A DNA stretch of 16,863 bases from an uncultured Alphaproteobacteria bacterium (lineage in GTDB: Bacteria; Pseudomonadota; Alphaproteobacteria; Caulobacterales; Parvularculaceae). The stretch spans positions 1 to 16,863 of the forward strand of contig CALAZI010000065.1 of assembly GCA_937895955.1 (NCBI GenBank), in the 5' to 3' direction. This document shows positions 1-8,104 of this stretch, in pieces. The position numbers were made by a program, and so were the translations under genes. Position 1 is the first letter of the stretch. Every line of letters begins with the position of its first letter. Under the pieces are notes generated by a model. It did no database searches. It worked only from the letters and a program-made list of their open reading frames with translations, and was not told the DNA's origin.

Positions 1-146
1 ATGCAGCCCCAGTTGAGGCAGACCCCGCCCAGATGCTCGCGCTCGACGATGATCGTCTTCATGTTGAGCTGCGCGGCGCGGATCGCCGCGACATAGCCCC
101 CGGGCCCCGCGCCGATGACGACGACATCGCAGGATTTTTCGGTCAT
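1..146 (-). CDS. lpdA: Dihydrolipoyl dehydrogenase (E3), N-terminal part, cut by window edge
   Basis: Only the first 48 codons are visible; the gene runs off the left edge. The product re-oxidises dihydrolipoamide on 2-oxoacid dehydrogenase complexes using FAD and NAD+. The N-terminus contains the FAD-binding dinucleotide motif GAGPGGY at about residues 12-18. The redox-active disulfide motif GGVCLNWGC ends exactly at the window edge. Trp between the Asn and Gly is typical of the E3 subtype that travels with the alphaproteobacterial pyruvate dehydrogenase complex. The ATG at 146 is preceded by GGAG and GAAGAA, which fit a ribosome binding site. The neighbour on the right points away, so this gene begins its own transcription unit. 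The family call is firm; which complex it serves cannot be seen. Confidence 0.93.
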   Translation of the reverse strand, partial: MTEKSCDVVVIGAGPGGYVAAIRAAQLNMKTIIVEREHLGGVCLNWGC

Positions 147-178
147 TTCTTCGAAGTCTCCACTCTGATCGGTCGATC

Positions 179-184
179 TATATA
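179..184 (-). promoter_or_regulatory. Possible -10 box for lpdA
   Basis: TATATA lies 32 bp upstream of the lpdA ATG in an otherwise GC-rich gap. TTCCCT lies 16 bp further upstream on the minus strand and would be a poor -35. The spacing gives a short leader of roughly 25 nt. The box reads the same on both strands, so direction is inferred only from the neighbouring gene. Confidence 0.3.
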
Positions 185-239
185 GCCCGACTTCGCGGAA
201 AGGGAACGCGGCGGCGGCGGGCGCTGCGCTCACGGCTGC

Positions 240-261
240 ATAATGCGCCGAAACGCGTTAT
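240..261. promoter_or_regulatory. Imperfect palindrome upstream of the small membrane protein gene
   Basis: ATAATGCG (240-247) and CGCGTTAT (254-261) form an 8-bp inverted repeat with one mismatch around a 6-bp spacer. It ends 25 bp before the ATG at 287, and the adjoining TTATAC (258-263) could be a -10 box. It could be an operator or a chance palindrome. No regulator is adjacent that would naturally bind here. Confidence 0.25.
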
Positions 262-286
262 ACAGGCGCGCTGACAGGAGGCACCG

Positions 287-793
287 ATGGCGCAATTTTC
301 TCCCTATCCCCTATGCGCGATCGCAGCGATCAGCGGCGGCGCCTTGCGGCTCGCATCGCCCTTCCTCGACTGGTCGACAATGACGCCTTCGCTGGAGCTT
401 TTCGCGCTTGTCATTGACTTTTCGCTTCTTTTCGGTCTTGCGGGGTTTTACTTCGCCAACGCCGGGCGGCTCGGCGTTTCTGGATTTCTCTCGTCATTCA
501 TTGCGGCGCTCGGTCTTGCATCCATTACCGGTCCCGACGGCGTTTTTTACGGGATCGACGTTTATCAGGCGGGCGCGCAGGTGATCGGCATCGGCCTTCT
601 CTTTTTCGGCGTTGTTCTCATCGCAAAGAACATCGCGCGTCTCGCCGGCGCCGCATGGATTCTATCGGTCGCGGCCAGCGTCGCCGGCGGCGCGCTCGGG
701 CACGGCGCACTTGGGTTTCAGATCGCCGGCGTCTTATTCGCGGTCGGCTTTATCGCCGCCGGCCTGTCGCTCTATTCGATGCAGCGCTCATAA
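287..793 (+). CDS. Small multi-pass inner-membrane protein, unknown function
   Basis: 168 residues with no catalytic motif that I recognise. Hydrophobic stretches at about residues 9-26, 36-58, 66-82, 93-113, 118-138 and 141-164 suggest five or six membrane helices with very short loops. The C-terminus is a short polar tail (SMQRS). The start is well supported: AGGAGG lies six bases before the ATG. The gene stands alone on the plus strand, divergent from lpdA. Its last 22 bases overlap the 3' end of the opposite-strand secreted protein gene. Small membrane proteins of this shape are common and hard to classify. I see nothing linking it to a transporter or enzyme family. Confidence 0.8.
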   Translation: MAQFSPYPLCAIAAISGGALRLASPFLDWSTMTPSLELFALVIDFSLLFGLAGFYFANAGRLGVSGFLSSFIAALGLASITGPDGVFYGIDVYQAGAQVIGIGLLFFGVVLIAKNIARLAGAAWILSVAASVAGGALGHGALGFQIAGVLFAVGFIAAGLSLYSMQRS

Positions 794-1887
794 TGAAGAT
801 CCTTCGCGCGCTTGCGGCTGAGACGCTCGGCGGCCTTCATCATGGCGGGCGCAAGCGGCGGCGCATTCACGTCAGCGCGCTCGCGCGCGGCGGCCTCATA
901 GGCGCGCACGAACTGTTCCGGCGGCTTTGACACGATGCAGATGAGCGCCTCGCGCCCATAGGTCTTGTCGACATGCGCCGCCATCACCGCGCCGGCGTAA
1001 TAAAAGACCTGCCGGTTCTGGCCGCCGAAGCCGAGATTGTAGACGTCCTTCAGCCGCGCGACAGGGTCATCGCCTGCGTTCAGAATGTCCGCCATATAGC
1101 CGAAGGTCCGGATGTGAAACGCCGCCTGGCGATAACCATTGCGCGCGAAACGCCGCGTCAGTCCTGACAGCACGCCGTCGCCTTCGACGTCTTTCGTGCT
1201 GGCGGCGAATTCGGCCGTTCCCTCGGTCAGGAGATTCATGAAGAGATAGTCGAAGGCTTCATTGCGCGATTTGACCGCTGAAATGTCTTCATTGAACGGA
1301 TAAAAGAATTCATATTGCAGCGCGTGGAAGGTCTCATGCGCCGCCATGATTTTCGCCGCCTCGAATTCTCCCTCGACGTCGTCGCGGATGCAGGAAAGCG
1401 CCAGGTAGAAGCGCCCGTCCATCGCGAAGCCGCCGCAATTGTTGCCGACGACGGAAAGAACTAGCTCGCCCTTGTAATCGACATCGGCCGGAACATAGGG
1501 GCTGAGGCTTTCCGCGACATAGACTTCAAGATCGGCTGAGCGGTCCTTGAAATAATCGACGGCGGCGCGAAATGTTTTCTTCTCTTTGACGAGGGGGCCG
1601 AATTCGTAAACGTCGTTTTCTGGAACCTCGCATTTCGCGGCCGCGTTCAGCCCGGCCAGAAACGCCTCCATGTCGCGCGCGCCGGTGAGGTTCGCATGAT
1701 GTTTGACCTGGCTCTGAACGACGGGCATCGCCCTGACGGCCGCCTCGTCGATCTCTTCATGGCTGCAGGTCTTCGCAAGTAGGAAATCGGCGTAGTCTGC
1801 ATCAACCATTACGCTGATCGACTGCGCCTCGGCCGTCGCGTTGAATGCGAATGCTGCGGCAAGAGCCGCGACAAGTCGTTTGCCCAT
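772..1887 (-). CDS. Secreted HExxH protein, putative zinc metallopeptidase
   Basis: 371 residues counted from the ATG at 1887, chosen because AAGGGG sits about nine bases upstream and because it gives a clean Sec signal peptide (residues 1-22, MGKRL, hydrophobic core, then AEAQ). Upstream in-frame codons read through basic low-complexity sequence and are unlikely to be translated. HETFH at 184-188 matches the HExxH zinc motif. The segment TEGTAEF at 221-227 offers Glu222 or Glu226 as the third ligand, at the spacing seen in gluzincin-type enzymes. Four cysteines (41, 86, 151, 166) could form disulfides in the periplasm. The overall plan resembles uncharacterised putative Zn-dependent peptidase families such as DUF5700, but this is an impression, not a search result. 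Substrate is unknown. It lies downstream of the desaturase on the same strand with a 103-bp gap and may be read from it. Confidence 0.7.
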   Translation of the reverse strand: MGKRLVAALAAAFAFNATAEAQSISVMVDADYADFLLAKTCSHEEIDEAAVRAMPVVQSQVKHHANLTGARDMEAFLAGLNAAAKCEVPENDVYEFGPLVKEKKTFRAAVDYFKDRSADLEVYVAESLSPYVPADVDYKGELVLSVVGNNCGGFAMDGRFYLALSCIRDDVEGEFEAAKIMAAHETFHALQYEFFYPFNEDISAVKSRNEAFDYLFMNLLTEGTAEFAASTKDVEGDGVLSGLTRRFARNGYRQAAFHIRTFGYMADILNAGDDPVARLKDVYNLGFGGQNRQVFYYAGAVMAAHVDKTYGREALICIVSKPPEQFVRAYEAAARERADVNAPPLAPAMMKAAERLSRKRAKDLHYERCIE

Positions 1888-1990
1888 GAAATCGCGCCCC
1901 TTCATTTGCGATGCGCCCAGTCTGCGATCGATGACGCGCGATGCAAGCCCAGTTCGACGCCGCGAGCAAACGGGGCGACGCAAAGGGGGG

Positions 1991-3073
1991 TTATTCGGCG
2001 GCTGCGCGCGGCGTTTCGCGCCGACGGCGATCGGCTTCGCGCGCGTCCTGCATGAGCGTTTGAACCGCGTGAGCGAAGCTTTTGCGCGACGTTGAAAGAT
2101 AAGCGCGATTGTCTGATAATTCAGCGACAAGCGCCGCATGAAGCTTCGGCAGATTGTGATAGGGCGTCACCGGGAAGAGGTGGTGCGTCGCGTGAAAGCG
2201 AAGGCCTACGGGCGCGATGATCTTCGACAGCGGATCTTCAGACGGCACATTGATCGAATCGAGAAACTCGTCGAGCTTGTTGACGGTGACGTCGCCTGAA
2301 AAGCGATAGGCGTGCGCGCCGAGCGTCCTGATCGAATTGCAGAACAGGATCGTCGTCGTCACGGCGTACCAGACGCCGAGAACGGCAGCGGGAAGATAAT
2401 TGAACCAGATAGCGGCGAGAATTGCGAGAACGAGGATCATCGCCGCCGTTTCCTGCGCCAGCCAGGTTTCGTCATCTTCCTTGTTCTTCGGATGGCGATT
2501 GTAATTCAGATCGATCGCCAGCGACGACATGCGCCGCCAGATGAGGTTGCGCATCGGGCGGATGATCCATGAAAGCGGCGTCAGGACCGCAAAGCGAACA
2601 AGCAGGAGAAACGGCAGCACGAAGGAGAGCAGCACATAGGCGACGGATTTCCACGGCGCCCCGGCGCCGAAGGAGACATATTCCCCGTCGCGCGTCGAAC
2701 CGTAAACGCCCGGCCGATGATGGTCGAGGTGAACGCCGGTGTAGGAATAGGACGGTACCAGGAAGGGAATGCCGACGACGGCGTTCCAGACGAGGCGGAA
2801 CGTTCCGAACGTCCCTTTTTTCATATGCGCCAGCTCATGCGTGAAAAGAACCGCGCGAAAGAGCGCCGCCGAAGCAATGAGGACGAGCGCGACCTGAATG
2901 AACGAAAACGGCGCGGCGAGAACCGCGCCGGCGAAAGCGGCCCAGCCGATCGCGGCGCTGATCAGGAAATCCGGCCAGTAGATCTTCGGATCCGGCTCGG
3001 TGAAGCGGCGCGCGATCAGGCGGGCTTCCGCCATAGGGAAGCGCGCGCCGGTCGTGTCGTTCGCCTGGTTCAT
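1991..3073 (-). CDS. Membrane fatty acid desaturase family protein
   Basis: 360 residues. It carries the three histidine boxes of the membrane di-iron desaturases in order: HELAH (79-83), HLDHH (115-119) and HATHH (294-298). These bind the two irons that activate O2 to insert a double bond into an acyl chain. Hydrophobic segments at about 34-54, 58-76, 142-169 and 212-245 fit the usual hairpin pairs that place the boxes on the cytoplasmic face. An extra His at 254 (GAHAYRF) is also seen in relatives. The start at 3073 is chosen by length. Its ribosome binding site is weak, and Met14 is an alternative. An open frame continues far upstream but only antisense to the ABC ATPase gene. The gene is divergent from the efflux operon, sharing a 123-bp promoter region. 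Regioselectivity and substrate (phospholipid acyl chain or other lipid) cannot be read from sequence. Confidence 0.87.
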   Translation of the reverse strand: MNQANDTTGARFPMAEARLIARRFTEPDPKIYWPDFLISAAIGWAAFAGAVLAAPFSFIQVALVLIASAALFRAVLFTHELAHMKKGTFGTFRLVWNAVVGIPFLVPSYSYTGVHLDHHRPGVYGSTRDGEYVSFGAGAPWKSVAYVLLSFVLPFLLLVRFAVLTPLSWIIRPMRNLIWRRMSSLAIDLNYNRHPKNKEDDETWLAQETAAMILVLAILAAIWFNYLPAAVLGVWYAVTTTILFCNSIRTLGAHAYRFSGDVTVNKLDEFLDSINVPSEDPLSKIIAPVGLRFHATHHLFPVTPYHNLPKLHAALVAELSDNRAYLSTSRKSFAHAVQTLMQDAREADRRRRETPRAAAE

Positions 3074-3196
3074 CGCCGCTACATAAGCTGCGGCGGGCCG
3101 AAACGCCAGATCGGCGCTCCCACGATGCGGGGACCAATCGCCGCGTTTGCTGACCCTGATCAAGACGCAACGCCCCGTCCGGCCTATATAGAAGGC
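3074..3196. promoter_or_regulatory. Divergent promoter region, desaturase / ABC operon
   Basis: This 123-bp gap must drive the desaturase leftwards and the efflux operon rightwards. The only AT-rich block is TATATA at 3185-3190, seven bases before the GTG start of the ATPase gene. That is too close for a -10 box of a normal leadered message in the plus direction. I found no convincing -35/-10 pair on either strand, and none of the TTAC/GTAA operator palindromes present near 8112-8156. Confidence 0.35.
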
Positions 3197-3913
3197 GTGA
3201 GCGTTAACGAACAGCCGGCGTTCAGAACGCGCGGCCTCGCCAAGATTTACGGCGAGGGGCCGACGGCTGTCCATGCGCTGCGCGGGGTCGACCTTGAAAT
3301 TCCGAAGGGCGAGCTTGTCGTCCTTCTGGGGCCGTCCGGCAGCGGCAAGTCGACCCTTCTCAATATTCTCGGCGGCATAGACCGGGCGACATCGGGCGAG
3401 GCGCTGTTTTTCGGCGAGGATCTCGTTCGCATGGATGACCGGCGCCTGACGCGCTATCGCCGCAAGCATGTCGGCTTCGTCTTTCAGTTCTACAATCTGA
3501 TGCCGTCGCTGACGGCGCGCGAGAATGTCGAGCTTGTCGCTGAGATCGCCGAAAAGCCGATGGACGCGATGGAGGCGCTTGATCGCGTCGGGCTGAAAAA
3601 CCGGGCCGACCATTTCCCGTCCGAGCTTTCCGGCGGCGAGCAGCAGCGCGTCGCGATTGCGCGCGCCATCGCGAAGCAGCCGACCGTTCTTTTCTGCGAC
3701 GAGCCGACCGGCGCGCTCGACATCAAGACCGGCGTCGGCGTGTTGCGGGCCTTGCAAGACCTGAACACGACGCTCGGCGCGACGACGCTCATCATCACGC
3801 ACGCCGCCGCGACCGGCGCCATCGCCGACCGCGTCCTTCACCTCGCCGACGGGCAATTGAGAAAGGTCGATGTCAACGAAACGAAGAAAAAGCCTGAGGA
3901 GCTTGTCTGGTGA
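3197..3913 (+). CDS. ABC transporter ATP-binding protein (MacB/LolD type)
   Basis: 238 residues. It powers the FtsX-type permease encoded next. All nucleotide-binding motifs are present: Walker A GPSGSGKST (45-53), Q-loop Gln97 in VFQFYN, signature LSGGEQQ (144-150), Walker B VLFCDEP (164-170) and H-loop His202. The sequence LMPSLTARENV following the Q-loop is typical of the MacB/LolD/FtsE group rather than of importers. I chose the GTG at 3197 because the conserved fold begins at once (AFRTRGLAKIYGEG) and there is no in-frame ATG before the Walker region. GAAGG lies just upstream, with a tighter spacing than usual. The stop overlaps the start of the permease gene by four bases (GTGA), a sign of translational coupling. 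Confidence 0.93.
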   Translation: MSVNEQPAFRTRGLAKIYGEGPTAVHALRGVDLEIPKGELVVLLGPSGSGKSTLLNILGGIDRATSGEALFFGEDLVRMDDRRLTRYRRKHVGFVFQFYNLMPSLTARENVELVAEIAEKPMDAMEALDRVGLKNRADHFPSELSGGEQQRVAIARAIAKQPTVLFCDEPTGALDIKTGVGVLRALQDLNTTLGATTLIITHAAATGAIADRVLHLADGQLRKVDVNETKKKPEELVW

Positions 3914-6291
3914 ACGAACTCCTCGGCGGCGTGAAGACCCTCAACAAAAAGCTTTTGCGCGACTTATGGCGCGTCAAGGGGCAGGTCCTCGCCATCATTC
4001 TCGTCATCGGCGCGGGGATCGCGCTTCTCGTCATGTCGCGCGGCATGATGGCCTCGCTCGATACGACGATGCGCGTCTATTACGCGCGCTACCAGTTCGC
4101 CGAAATCTTCGCGCCGGCCAAACGCGCGCCAAACCGAATCCTGTCCGACATCCGCGCGATCAGCGGGGTCTCCGCCGTCGAGGGACGCATTGTCGGCGGC
4201 GGGCTTGTCGATCTGCCGGATGAAGCGGCGCCGATCAGCGCGCAATTCGTATCGATCGATCCGGATGCTGCGCGTCGGATCAACAATGTCGCGATCGCGC
4301 GGGGCGGCATGCCGTCAGCGCTGCGCGGCGGCGAGGCGCTGCTGCTGGAGCCGTTCGCGGCCGCGCACGGACTTTCGCCGGGCGATGAAATCGCCGTCAC
4401 CATGCACGGGGCGCGGCGCGTTTTTCGCATCGCCGGAACGGCGAATTCGCCTGAATTCATCTACATGATCCCGCCGGGCGATTTCGCCTCGGACCCGGCG
4501 CGTTACGCCGTCCTGTGGGCGCCGCGCGCTGAGATGGAGGCCGCCTATGATCTCGACGGCGCGTTCAATGAGGCGGTTCTGACGCTGTCGCACGGCGCCG
4601 ATGATCGCGCCGTCATCGCCGAACTTGACCGGCTGTTAGCGCCCTATGGCGCGATCGGCGCCTATGCGCGCGCCGATCAGATCTCCAACAAATATCTGAC
4701 GGAGGAACTTAAGCAGCTCGGCGTCATGGACCGCGTGATGACGCCGCTGTTCCTTATCGTATCGGCGTTTTTGTTGAACGTCGTCATGACGCGCCTCGTT
4801 CAGACCGAGCGCACCCAGATAGGACTGATGAAGTCGTTCGGTTTTTCCAACGGCGCCATTGCGTTCCACTATCTGTCATTTGCGCTTGTGATCGCGCTTA
4901 TTGGAACGGCGGCCGGATGGATCGGCGGCATGCAGCTCGGCCGCATGATCACGAAGATTTATCAGCACTATTTTCATTTCCCGTTCCTGATTTTCGTTCC
5001 GGAATTCAGAACGGTGAACGCAGCGCTGATGGCGAGCGGGTTGACGGCGGGCCTCGGCGGCATCGTCGCCGTCGCCGCGGCGGCGCGCTTGACGCCCGCC
5101 GTCGCCATGCGCCCGCCGGCGCCGCCGAATTACCGGCGGGGCGGCGTCGTCGGCGCGGAACTGCTCAGGATCGACCAGCCGACGCGGATGTTCCTGCGCC
5201 GCATCGTTCGCCATCCTTTCCGCGCCGGATTGACGGTCATCGGCATCGGCGCGGCGATGGGGCTCGCCGTCATGATGCGGTTCAACCATAACGCCGTCGA
5301 TTACATGCTTGACGCCAGTTTCAACGTCATCGACCGCAGCGACGTTCTCGTCACTTTCGCCGAGCCCTTGTCGGAAACGGCGATCTACGAGTTCAAGGCG
5401 ATGGACGGCGTTCTTTACGTTGAACCGATGCGGTCGACGCCGGCGCTTTTCATCCATGACGGCAAGGAGCGCCTCGCCGGCGTCACCGGAATCCCGGATG
5501 CGCCGGTCCTCAATCGCGCGCTCGATTCCGATTTGCGAGAGGTTGAAACGCATGGCGACGGCGTCATCCTGGCGCAACAATACGCCGACATTCTCGATAT
5601 CGGCGTCGGCGACATGCTGACGATCGAGGTGAGGGAAGGCCGCCGGCCGACGCTGGAAATCCCGGTCGCGGGCTTCATCGAGGCGATGATCGGCACGCCC
5701 GCCTATATGAAGAAGGAGGCGCTTGACCGCGCGCTGAAGGAGCCGGAGCGCATATCCGGCGTGCTGCTTAAAATCGACCCGAACAAGCGCGAGGAAATAT
5801 ACGCGCGCCTCAAAGAAACGCCGATGGCGGCCGGCGTCAGCCTGCGCCGCGAAGCTTATAAGAATTTTCAAAAGCTGCTCGACGAAGGGCCGGGGACGTT
5901 TCGCGATATCATGACCGTCGTCTCGATCATCATCGCGGTCGGCGTCGTTTACAACAATGCGCGCATCGCGTTCATTGAGCGCGAACGCGACCTCGCCACC
6001 TTGCGTATCCTCGGCTTTACGAAAATTGAGACAGGTTATGTGCTGCTTGGCGAGCTGGCGGCGCTGACGATCATCGCGCTGCCCGTCGGTTCGCTGATCG
6101 GCTTTCTCTTGTGGTCTTATGTCGCGACGGCGATGAGCACCGATCTTTATATGATCCCGATCGTGGTCAAGGCGGCGGGATTCGGCTACGCCGCGATTGT
6201 CGTCATTGCGGCGGCGATCCTCGCCGGCGCCTTCGTTCAGCGCGACATCAATAAATTCGACCTCGTACCGGTCCTGAAATCGAGAGAGTGA
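3910..6291 (+). CDS. ABC transporter permease with two FtsX halves
   Basis: 793 residues, about twice the length of a single MacB/LolC-type permease. Each half has the same plan: one helix, a large periplasmic domain, then three helices. The first half has helices near 25-43, 277-296, 318-340 and 372-394 with a periplasmic domain at about 50-270. The second has helices near 438-457, 667-690, 711-735 and 755-776 with a periplasmic domain at about 460-660. The coupling segments after the second helix of each set, ERTQIGLMKSFGFS (300-313) and ERDLATLRILGFTK (692-705), are clear internal homologues and are the FtsX signature. One polypeptide can therefore supply the whole transmembrane dimer. Such type VII systems work as mechanotransmission pumps or lipoprotein/lipid extractors. 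Translation is coupled to the ATPase gene and probably to the adaptor gene. The cargo is unknown. Confidence 0.9.
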   Translation: MNELLGGVKTLNKKLLRDLWRVKGQVLAIILVIGAGIALLVMSRGMMASLDTTMRVYYARYQFAEIFAPAKRAPNRILSDIRAISGVSAVEGRIVGGGLVDLPDEAAPISAQFVSIDPDAARRINNVAIARGGMPSALRGGEALLLEPFAAAHGLSPGDEIAVTMHGARRVFRIAGTANSPEFIYMIPPGDFASDPARYAVLWAPRAEMEAAYDLDGAFNEAVLTLSHGADDRAVIAELDRLLAPYGAIGAYARADQISNKYLTEELKQLGVMDRVMTPLFLIVSAFLLNVVMTRLVQTERTQIGLMKSFGFSNGAIAFHYLSFALVIALIGTAAGWIGGMQLGRMITKIYQHYFHFPFLIFVPEFRTVNAALMASGLTAGLGGIVAVAAAARLTPAVAMRPPAPPNYRRGGVVGAELLRIDQPTRMFLRRIVRHPFRAGLTVIGIGAAMGLAVMMRFNHNAVDYMLDASFNVIDRSDVLVTFAEPLSETAIYEFKAMDGVLYVEPMRSTPALFIHDGKERLAGVTGIPDAPVLNRALDSDLREVETHGDGVILAQQYADILDIGVGDMLTIEVREGRRPTLEIPVAGFIEAMIGTPAYMKKEALDRALKEPERISGVLLKIDPNKREEIYARLKETPMAAGVSLRREAYKNFQKLLDEGPGTFRDIMTVVSIIIAVGVVYNNARIAFIERERDLATLRILGFTKIETGYVLLGELAALTIIALPVGSLIGFLLWSYVATAMSTDLYMIPIVVKAAGFGYAAIVVIAAAILAGAFVQRDINKFDLVPVLKSRE

Positions 6292-6296
6292 CGGCG

Positions 6297-7523
6297 ATGA
6301 AAGGTTTGAAATCGCGCATCAGCGTTATTGCGATCGGCGGGCTGCTGATCGCCGCCTTCCTTCTTTTCGCGTTCTGGCCGCGGGCGGCGATTGTTGATAT
6401 CGGCGCGGCGACGCGCGGGCCCATGATGGTGACGATCGATGAGGAAGCGAAAACCCGCGTGCGCGACAGCTATGTCATCTCGGCGCCGATCAACGGCCGG
6501 CTCTTGCGCGTCGGCATCGATCCCGGCGCCGAAGTCGTCAAGGACGAAACCATTGTCGCTGAAATGACGCCGGTCTTGCCGGCCGCGCTCGACATCCGCA
6601 CGAAGGAGCAGGCGGAAGCGGCGGTCGAGGCGGCGCGCGCCGGATTGTCGCTCGCCCGCGCCGAGGCGCGTCGCGCCAAAGCCGACGCCGATTTCGCTGA
6701 AGACGAAGTCGCGCGCGCGCGCGAACTCTTTAAGGGCGAGGCGCTCGCCAAACGCGGCCTTGACCGCGCGGAAATCTCCTATCGCAGCGCCATGGCGGCG
6801 CTCGAAGCGGCGAATTCCGCGGTGTCGATGCGCGCCGCCGAACTTGAGCGCGCGCAGGCGATGCTGAAGCCGTCCGCCGCGGCCCCTGAAAGCGAAGAGC
6901 CCGACAGCCGCGATTATGAGGCCATCCATATCCGCTCGCCGGTGTCGGGACATATTTTGCGCGTCTTTCAGGAAAGCGAGGCCGTCCTCAACGCCGGCGC
7001 GCCGATTATCGAAGTCGGCGATCCGCATGGCGATCTTGAAGTCGTCGCGGAGCTGTTGTCGTCGGACGCCGTGAAGGTGTCGCCGGGCGACCGCGTCATC
7101 ATCGACAAATGGGGCGGCGAGGAGACGCTCGCCGGCGTCGTCAACCGGATCGAGCCGCTCGGCTTCACCAAGGTCTCGGCGCTCGGCGTTGAGGAGCAGC
7201 GCGTCAATACGATCATCGACTTCGCCGGACGCAATGACGACGAACGGCTCGGCGACGGTTATCGCGTCGAGGTGCGCGTCGTGATCTGGGAGGATGCTGA
7301 CGCGCTGCGCGTGCCGGCGAGCGCGCTTTTCCGCGCTGACGACAAATGGGCGGTTTATCGCGTTGAAGGCGGCGCCGCGCGGCGAACCGCAATATCGATC
7401 GGCCGCAATAACGGCGTCGACGCTGAGGTGCTTGAAGGGCTCGAAGAAGGCGACCGCATCGTCCTCTTTCCGGGCGGCGGGGTCAGCGACGGAACGCGCG
7501 TCAAGGCGAACCTGACCCCTTAG
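6297..7523 (+). CDS. HlyD/MacA-family periplasmic adaptor of the ABC efflux pump
   Basis: 408 residues. An N-terminal membrane anchor (about 9-27) leads into a biotinyl-lipoyl half (SAPINGRLLRV at 62-72). A long alpha-helical hairpin rich in Ala, Glu and Arg follows (about 98-192). The second lipoyl half (RSPVSGHILRVF, 213-224) and beta-barrel and membrane-proximal domains (about 240-408) complete the adaptor. It would link the permease to an outer-membrane channel; no TolC-like gene is in view. The ATG at 6297 has GAGAGAG eight bases upstream. A GTG at 6288 overlapping the permease stop is in frame and is an alternative start. Residues 280-408 are encoded by DNA that recurs at 8691-9080 (see that entry). 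The stop lies seven bases from the stop of the convergent tetR gene. Confidence 0.9.
   Translation: MKGLKSRISVIAIGGLLIAAFLLFAFWPRAAIVDIGAATRGPMMVTIDEEAKTRVRDSYVISAPINGRLLRVGIDPGAEVVKDETIVAEMTPVLPAALDIRTKEQAEAAVEAARAGLSLARAEARRAKADADFAEDEVARARELFKGEALAKRGLDRAEISYRSAMAALEAANSAVSMRAAELERAQAMLKPSAAAPESEEPDSRDYEAIHIRSPVSGHILRVFQESEAVLNAGAPIIEVGDPHGDLEVVAELLSSDAVKVSPGDRVIIDKWGGEETLAGVVNRIEPLGFTKVSALGVEEQRVNTIIDFAGRNDDERLGDGYRVEVRVVIWEDADALRVPASALFRADDKWAVYRVEGGAARRTAISIGRNNGVDAEVLEGLEEGDRIVLFPGGGVSDGTRVKANLTP
7134..7523 (+). repeat. Direct repeat, copy 1 (adaptor 3' end)
   Basis: This is the 3' third of the adaptor gene. It recurs in the same orientation at 8691-9080 at a constant offset of 1557 bp with no insertion or deletion. 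The first ~122 bp differ at only two positions. The remaining ~268 bp differ at roughly 75 positions by my manual count. The sharp change in identity near 7255 is a recombination boundary. Confidence 0.9.
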
Positions 7524-7530
7524 CGCCGCG

Positions 7531-8103
7531 TCACCCTTTTGCAATCAATGCGGCGATAAGCGTTTTCAATCCGGCGTCGAGGTCGGCGATCACGGGTCTG
7601 GCGTCCTCCTTCCGGCTCCGCCACGCCGAGAGCGCAAGCCCGGCGCCGTGAATATAGGCGCCAAGCGCGCGCGCCGCCGCCAAAGCCTTACGCTCTTCGA
7701 CGCCGGCCGCAATGAAGAGATCAGTCATCTCCCGCGCGCGCGCCGCGCCGTTCGGTCCTAACCACCTGCGCGTTGCGATAAGGCGAAAGCATTCGGGATC
7801 AGAGCGCGACAGATCCAGGTAGCGCCGGGCGCGCGCAAGGATCGCTTTTTCGGGATCGCTCGTCCGCTGGCGGGCGGGCGGGGCGAGGCTTTCAAGAATG
7901 AGATCGACAAGCTGGTCGAGAATATCCTCCATCCCGTCGAAATAATGATAGAGCGACATCGCCTCGCAGCCCATTTCGGCGGCGAGCCGACGCGCGCTCA
8001 GCGCGCCCAGCCCGCGACTGCGAAGAATGTCGAGCGCGCCTTCGGCGATTCGCCGGCGCGATAACGCTCCGTCTCTTTTTTTGACCGACCCGGCTGATTT
8101 CAT
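7531..8103 (-). CDS. TetR-family transcriptional regulator
   Basis: 190 residues. The N-terminal DNA-binding domain is typical: RRRIAEGALDILRSRGLGAL leads to the helix-turn-helix ALSARRLAAEMGCEAMSLYHYF (about 34-55), with the family's conserved YHYF end. The C-terminal two thirds are Ala- and Arg-rich helices, expected to form the ligand pocket and dimer interface; no ligand can be read from them. The ATG at 8103 faces two operator-like palindromes (8112-8124 and 8144-8156) in the gap shared with the SnoaL-like gene. It probably represses both itself and that gene. Its 3' end abuts the efflux adaptor gene, so control of the pump is conceivable, but I see no matching operator upstream of the pump operon. 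Confidence 0.9.
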   Translation of the reverse strand: MKSAGSVKKRDGALSRRRIAEGALDILRSRGLGALSARRLAAEMGCEAMSLYHYFDGMEDILDQLVDLILESLAPPARQRTSDPEKAILARARRYLDLSRSDPECFRLIATRRWLGPNGAARAREMTDLFIAAGVEERKALAAARALGAYIHGAGLALSAWRSRKEDARPVIADLDAGLKTLIAALIAKG

Positions 8104-8104
8104 C

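Noticed and set aside
2717..3196. Upstream extension of the ABC ATPase reading frame from 2717
   Set aside because: It is antisense to the desaturase gene, highly charged, and unlike any ATPase N-terminus.
3074..3856. Upstream extension of the desaturase reading frame to 3856
   Set aside because: The extension is antisense to the ATPase gene and lacks conserved sequence. Desaturase length and motifs fit a start at 3073.
4876..5871. 331-codon minus-strand open frame antisense to the permease gene
   Set aside because: Composition is typical of an antisense shadow (His, Arg, Asp rich, no hydrophobic core) and the plus-strand FtsX permease is certain.
6237..7544. Long minus-strand open frame antisense to the adaptor gene
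   Set aside because: The translation is Arg/Asp-rich without any domain pattern, and the plus strand encodes an obvious HlyD-family protein. High GC content makes such antisense frames common.
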